This document shows positions 62,607 to 64,000 of a stretch of DNA of 64,000 nucleotides, in pieces. The position numbers and the translations under genes are program-made. The notes beneath the pieces were generated by a model. It was not told where the DNA came from and did no database searches. It worked only from the letters and a program-made list of their open reading frames with translations. Source of the DNA: Limnomonas spitsbergensis. Lineage: Eukaryota > Chlorophyta > Chlorophyceae > Chlamydomonadales. Each line of letters begins with the position of its first letter. The stretch's first letter is position 1. Location of the stretch: the NCBI GenBank assembly GCA_037349105.1, contig JAYJMM010000037.1:806001-870000 (forward strand). Direction: 5' to 3'.

Positions 62607-63654
62607 GGGGGGCATGCTGCCAGGTCAAGAAACATTATCCGAAGAAGCATACTGGCAGGTTTTTTGATTGCGGGATTTGCGGCACAACGCAATTGTAACA
62701 TCCAACATCATGCATCCCATACCTAGATCCTAAGTTCCATACCTAGATTTTAAATTCCACACCTGGATCCTGAGTTTCATACCTATATGCTGACTTCCGT
62801 ACCTAGATCCTGAGTTCCATACCTAAATCCTGAGTTTCACACTCGGATCCTGAGTTCCGTACCTACATCCTGAGTTCCACGCCTGGATCCTGAGTCACGC
62901 AGCTAGATTCTGATTTCCATTCCTAAATTATGAGTTCCACATCCGGATCCTGAGTTCCGTACCTAGATCCTGCGTTCCACACCTGGATCCTGAGTCACGC
63001 ACCTGGATCCTGATTTTCACACTATCCACGTCATACATGCTGTATATAATGGTGGCGGCCACAGGCACAAACTGGACGTAGTGGATGCTCCCCTCCGGAG
63101 TTGACGGCGCTTGAGACATGATAGTCACAAGCTGTAACGTGCTCAGTCCCAGAGTCTGCACGATGCATGGGCGAGGGCGGGGGGAGGGTAAGATGGAGTT
63201 CTGTGCTTGTGTTTGTGTATGGGGGGGGAAATTGAGTTGTGTGGCAGTGTCACTTGGGGGACTGGGGTGGTGAGACTTGCGGCGGCCAAAAACTGGTGGG
63301 CAAGGCATCAAAACTGAGGTTTTGGGAGAATGGGGGGGGTGCAGCCATCAGTACTTGTAGAGCTTGGCGCCAAATCCATGCACAGGAAATCCCCTTTTAG
63401 CCCGAGTATCTCTGTCCCCGCACCCTCGTCAGCCCCTTGCCCTGTTTCGCCACACCCATGCCTGCGTCCATTGGCTCTGTGCGCACCTCATACGACAACT
63501 CTTGGAGGACCTTCTTTGTCGCTCTCTGAGAAAGTGTTCCGCTGCCGTCTGTGTCCGCAGCCTTGAACGCCGTCAGCAGCATGCCCTGCAGGCCGTCCTG
63601 GTTGCTGAGGATGTCGTTTGTGACGATCTCGTCCTTGAAGCGCTCGACTAGGAC
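61531..63654 (-). CDS. EF-hand calcium-binding protein, C-terminal part (5' end outside window)
   Basis: Four exons on the minus strand, all phase 0: 63487-63654, 63003-63155, 62233-62376 and 61531-61728, giving the last 220 residues and the stop. Two EF-hand loops are clear, DTDGSGTLSQRA in the first exon and DADENGSVDWYE in the last; a third (DVEGTGQLTLPE) is weaker, lacking the usual Asp/Asn at its third position. Between them, LGLSTLQLVTIMSQA and FVPVAATIIYSMYDVD look helical. The C-terminus is MAHQQQEA. The arrangement resembles multi-EF-hand proteins found in algal cilia, but I cannot name an orthologue. A calcium-sensor role follows from the loops; location is inference. The gene continues past the right edge. 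The acceptor of exon 62233-62376 is accompanied by a MITE that carries a second copy of that acceptor. Confidence 0.85.
62357..62512 (-). mobile_element. Truncated hAT-like MITE (from 62393) with duplicated acceptor
   Basis: CAGTGTTTGTTTTTTCGAGA starts at 62393 and the interior (ggcccatttgtggccagcca, tgctgctttggccacc) follows. It then runs into cctgcttcacggcctgcg (near 62488-62506), a copy of the exon edge at 62364-62381. The right half of the element is missing. The junction uses the shared ggccacc, suggesting microhomology-driven rearrangement. Using the upstream acceptor would add about 25 residues and then a stop (HRPECI). Confidence 0.8.
62558..62604. repeat. GA dinucleotide microsatellite
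   Basis: About twenty ga units (gagagagagaga) in an EF-hand gene intron, preceded by gagcgagc. Confidence 0.95.
62700..63020 (-). repeat. 31-bp array built on EF-hand exon 63003-63155 donor
   Basis: On the minus strand the exon ends AATCAGGATCCAG with donor GTGCGTGACTC. The intron then repeats CAGGATCCAGGTGTGGAACG-type units about ten times, most keeping AG/GT at the same place. The last exon codons and donor are thus the seed of the array. Confidence 0.9.
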
Positions 63655-64000
63655 CTGGGGGGCGGGGAGCACAACAATGGGAGGGGGAGCGGGGACATCA
63701 GTCCTAAGCATTGATTGCTTCAGTCATACAACATTGAATACGTAAAGCATAGAATGCCATACCCTAGGATGTTCAACTAGGACCTGGGGGGCGGGGAGCA
63801 TACCAAGGGGAGGGAGGGGGACATCAGTCCTAAGCATTGATTACTTCAGTCATACAACATTGAATACGTAAAGCATAGAATGCCATACCCTAGGATGTTC
63901 AACTAGGACCTGGGGGGCGGGGAGCATACCAAGGGGAGGGAGGGGGGACATCAGTCCTAAAGCATTGATTGCTTCAGTCATACAACATTGAATACGTAAA
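63640..64000 (-). repeat. ~126-bp tandem repeat carrying EF-hand exon 63487-63654 acceptor, about three units
   Basis: The exon start and acceptor (ctcgactaggacctgggggg on the plus strand) recur at about 63772 (ttcaactaggacctgggggg) and 63898. They carry the shared intronic segment gcattgattgcttcagtcat...cataccctaggatg. The third unit runs off the window edge. Confidence 0.95.

Overview
The window looks like nuclear DNA of a green alga, most likely a chlamydomonadalean chlorophyte; a Haematococcus- or Volvox-like organism is possible, but I cannot name the species. Supporting this are intron-dense genes with short exons and good GT-AG junctions (two GC-AG), many micro- and minisatellites, interstitial TTTAGGG-type telomere-like repeats in introns, a TGTAA motif downstream of several stop codons, and cilium-type proteins. 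No bacterial-type operon, CRISPR array, rRNA or tRNA was recognised.

All recognisable genes lie head to tail on the minus strand. From right to left they are: an EF-hand protein (C-terminal part, 61531-63654, continuing beyond the right edge); a 24-exon C2/coiled-coil protein resembling CCDC33 (33952-59073, 1137 aa); a WD40 protein of the DCAF11/LEC14B family (20357-33154, about 741 aa); a SpoIIIAA/Ycf45-type P-loop ATPase with a long repeat-bearing N-terminal exon (9110-18539, 734 aa); a small J-domain (DnaJ) protein (3044-6197, 220 aa); and a truncated second copy of the last three ATPase exons (595-1916). I assembled these exon chains by hand from splice signals, reading-frame phase and family resemblance. 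Every junction keeps phase, which is good support for them. The intergenic stretches (0.8-2.9 kb) contain no gene I can recognise.

The left 10.5 kb contains a direct segmental duplication: 1-2034 matches 8414-10553. It is best explained as a tandem duplication of about 8.5 kb (2035-10553) whose first copy runs off the left edge.

The most unusual aspect is what fills the introns. At more than twenty exon boundaries the splice junction itself, meaning the last or first 10-60 exon bases plus the flanking donor or acceptor, has been copied in tandem into the adjoining intron, once to about ten times, with units from 12 to about 175 bp. The clearest cases are in the DCAF11-like gene (an acceptor copied about 7 times at 28071-28575; a donor copied 3 times at 23020-23316), the CCDC33-like gene (acceptors at 37250-37570, 44080-44530 and 48775-49195) and the EF-hand gene (a donor in 31-bp units at 62705-63003). 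Other introns carry large satellites with nested higher-order structure: a 62-bp array with a 1302-bp (21-unit) duplication at 12349-15520, and a ~121-bp array with a 1096-bp (9-unit) period at 53625-57665. A short hAT-like MITE family (185-195 bp, CAGTG...CACTG termini, 8-bp target duplications) and two other short dispersed repeats often sit within about 30 bp of exon edges.
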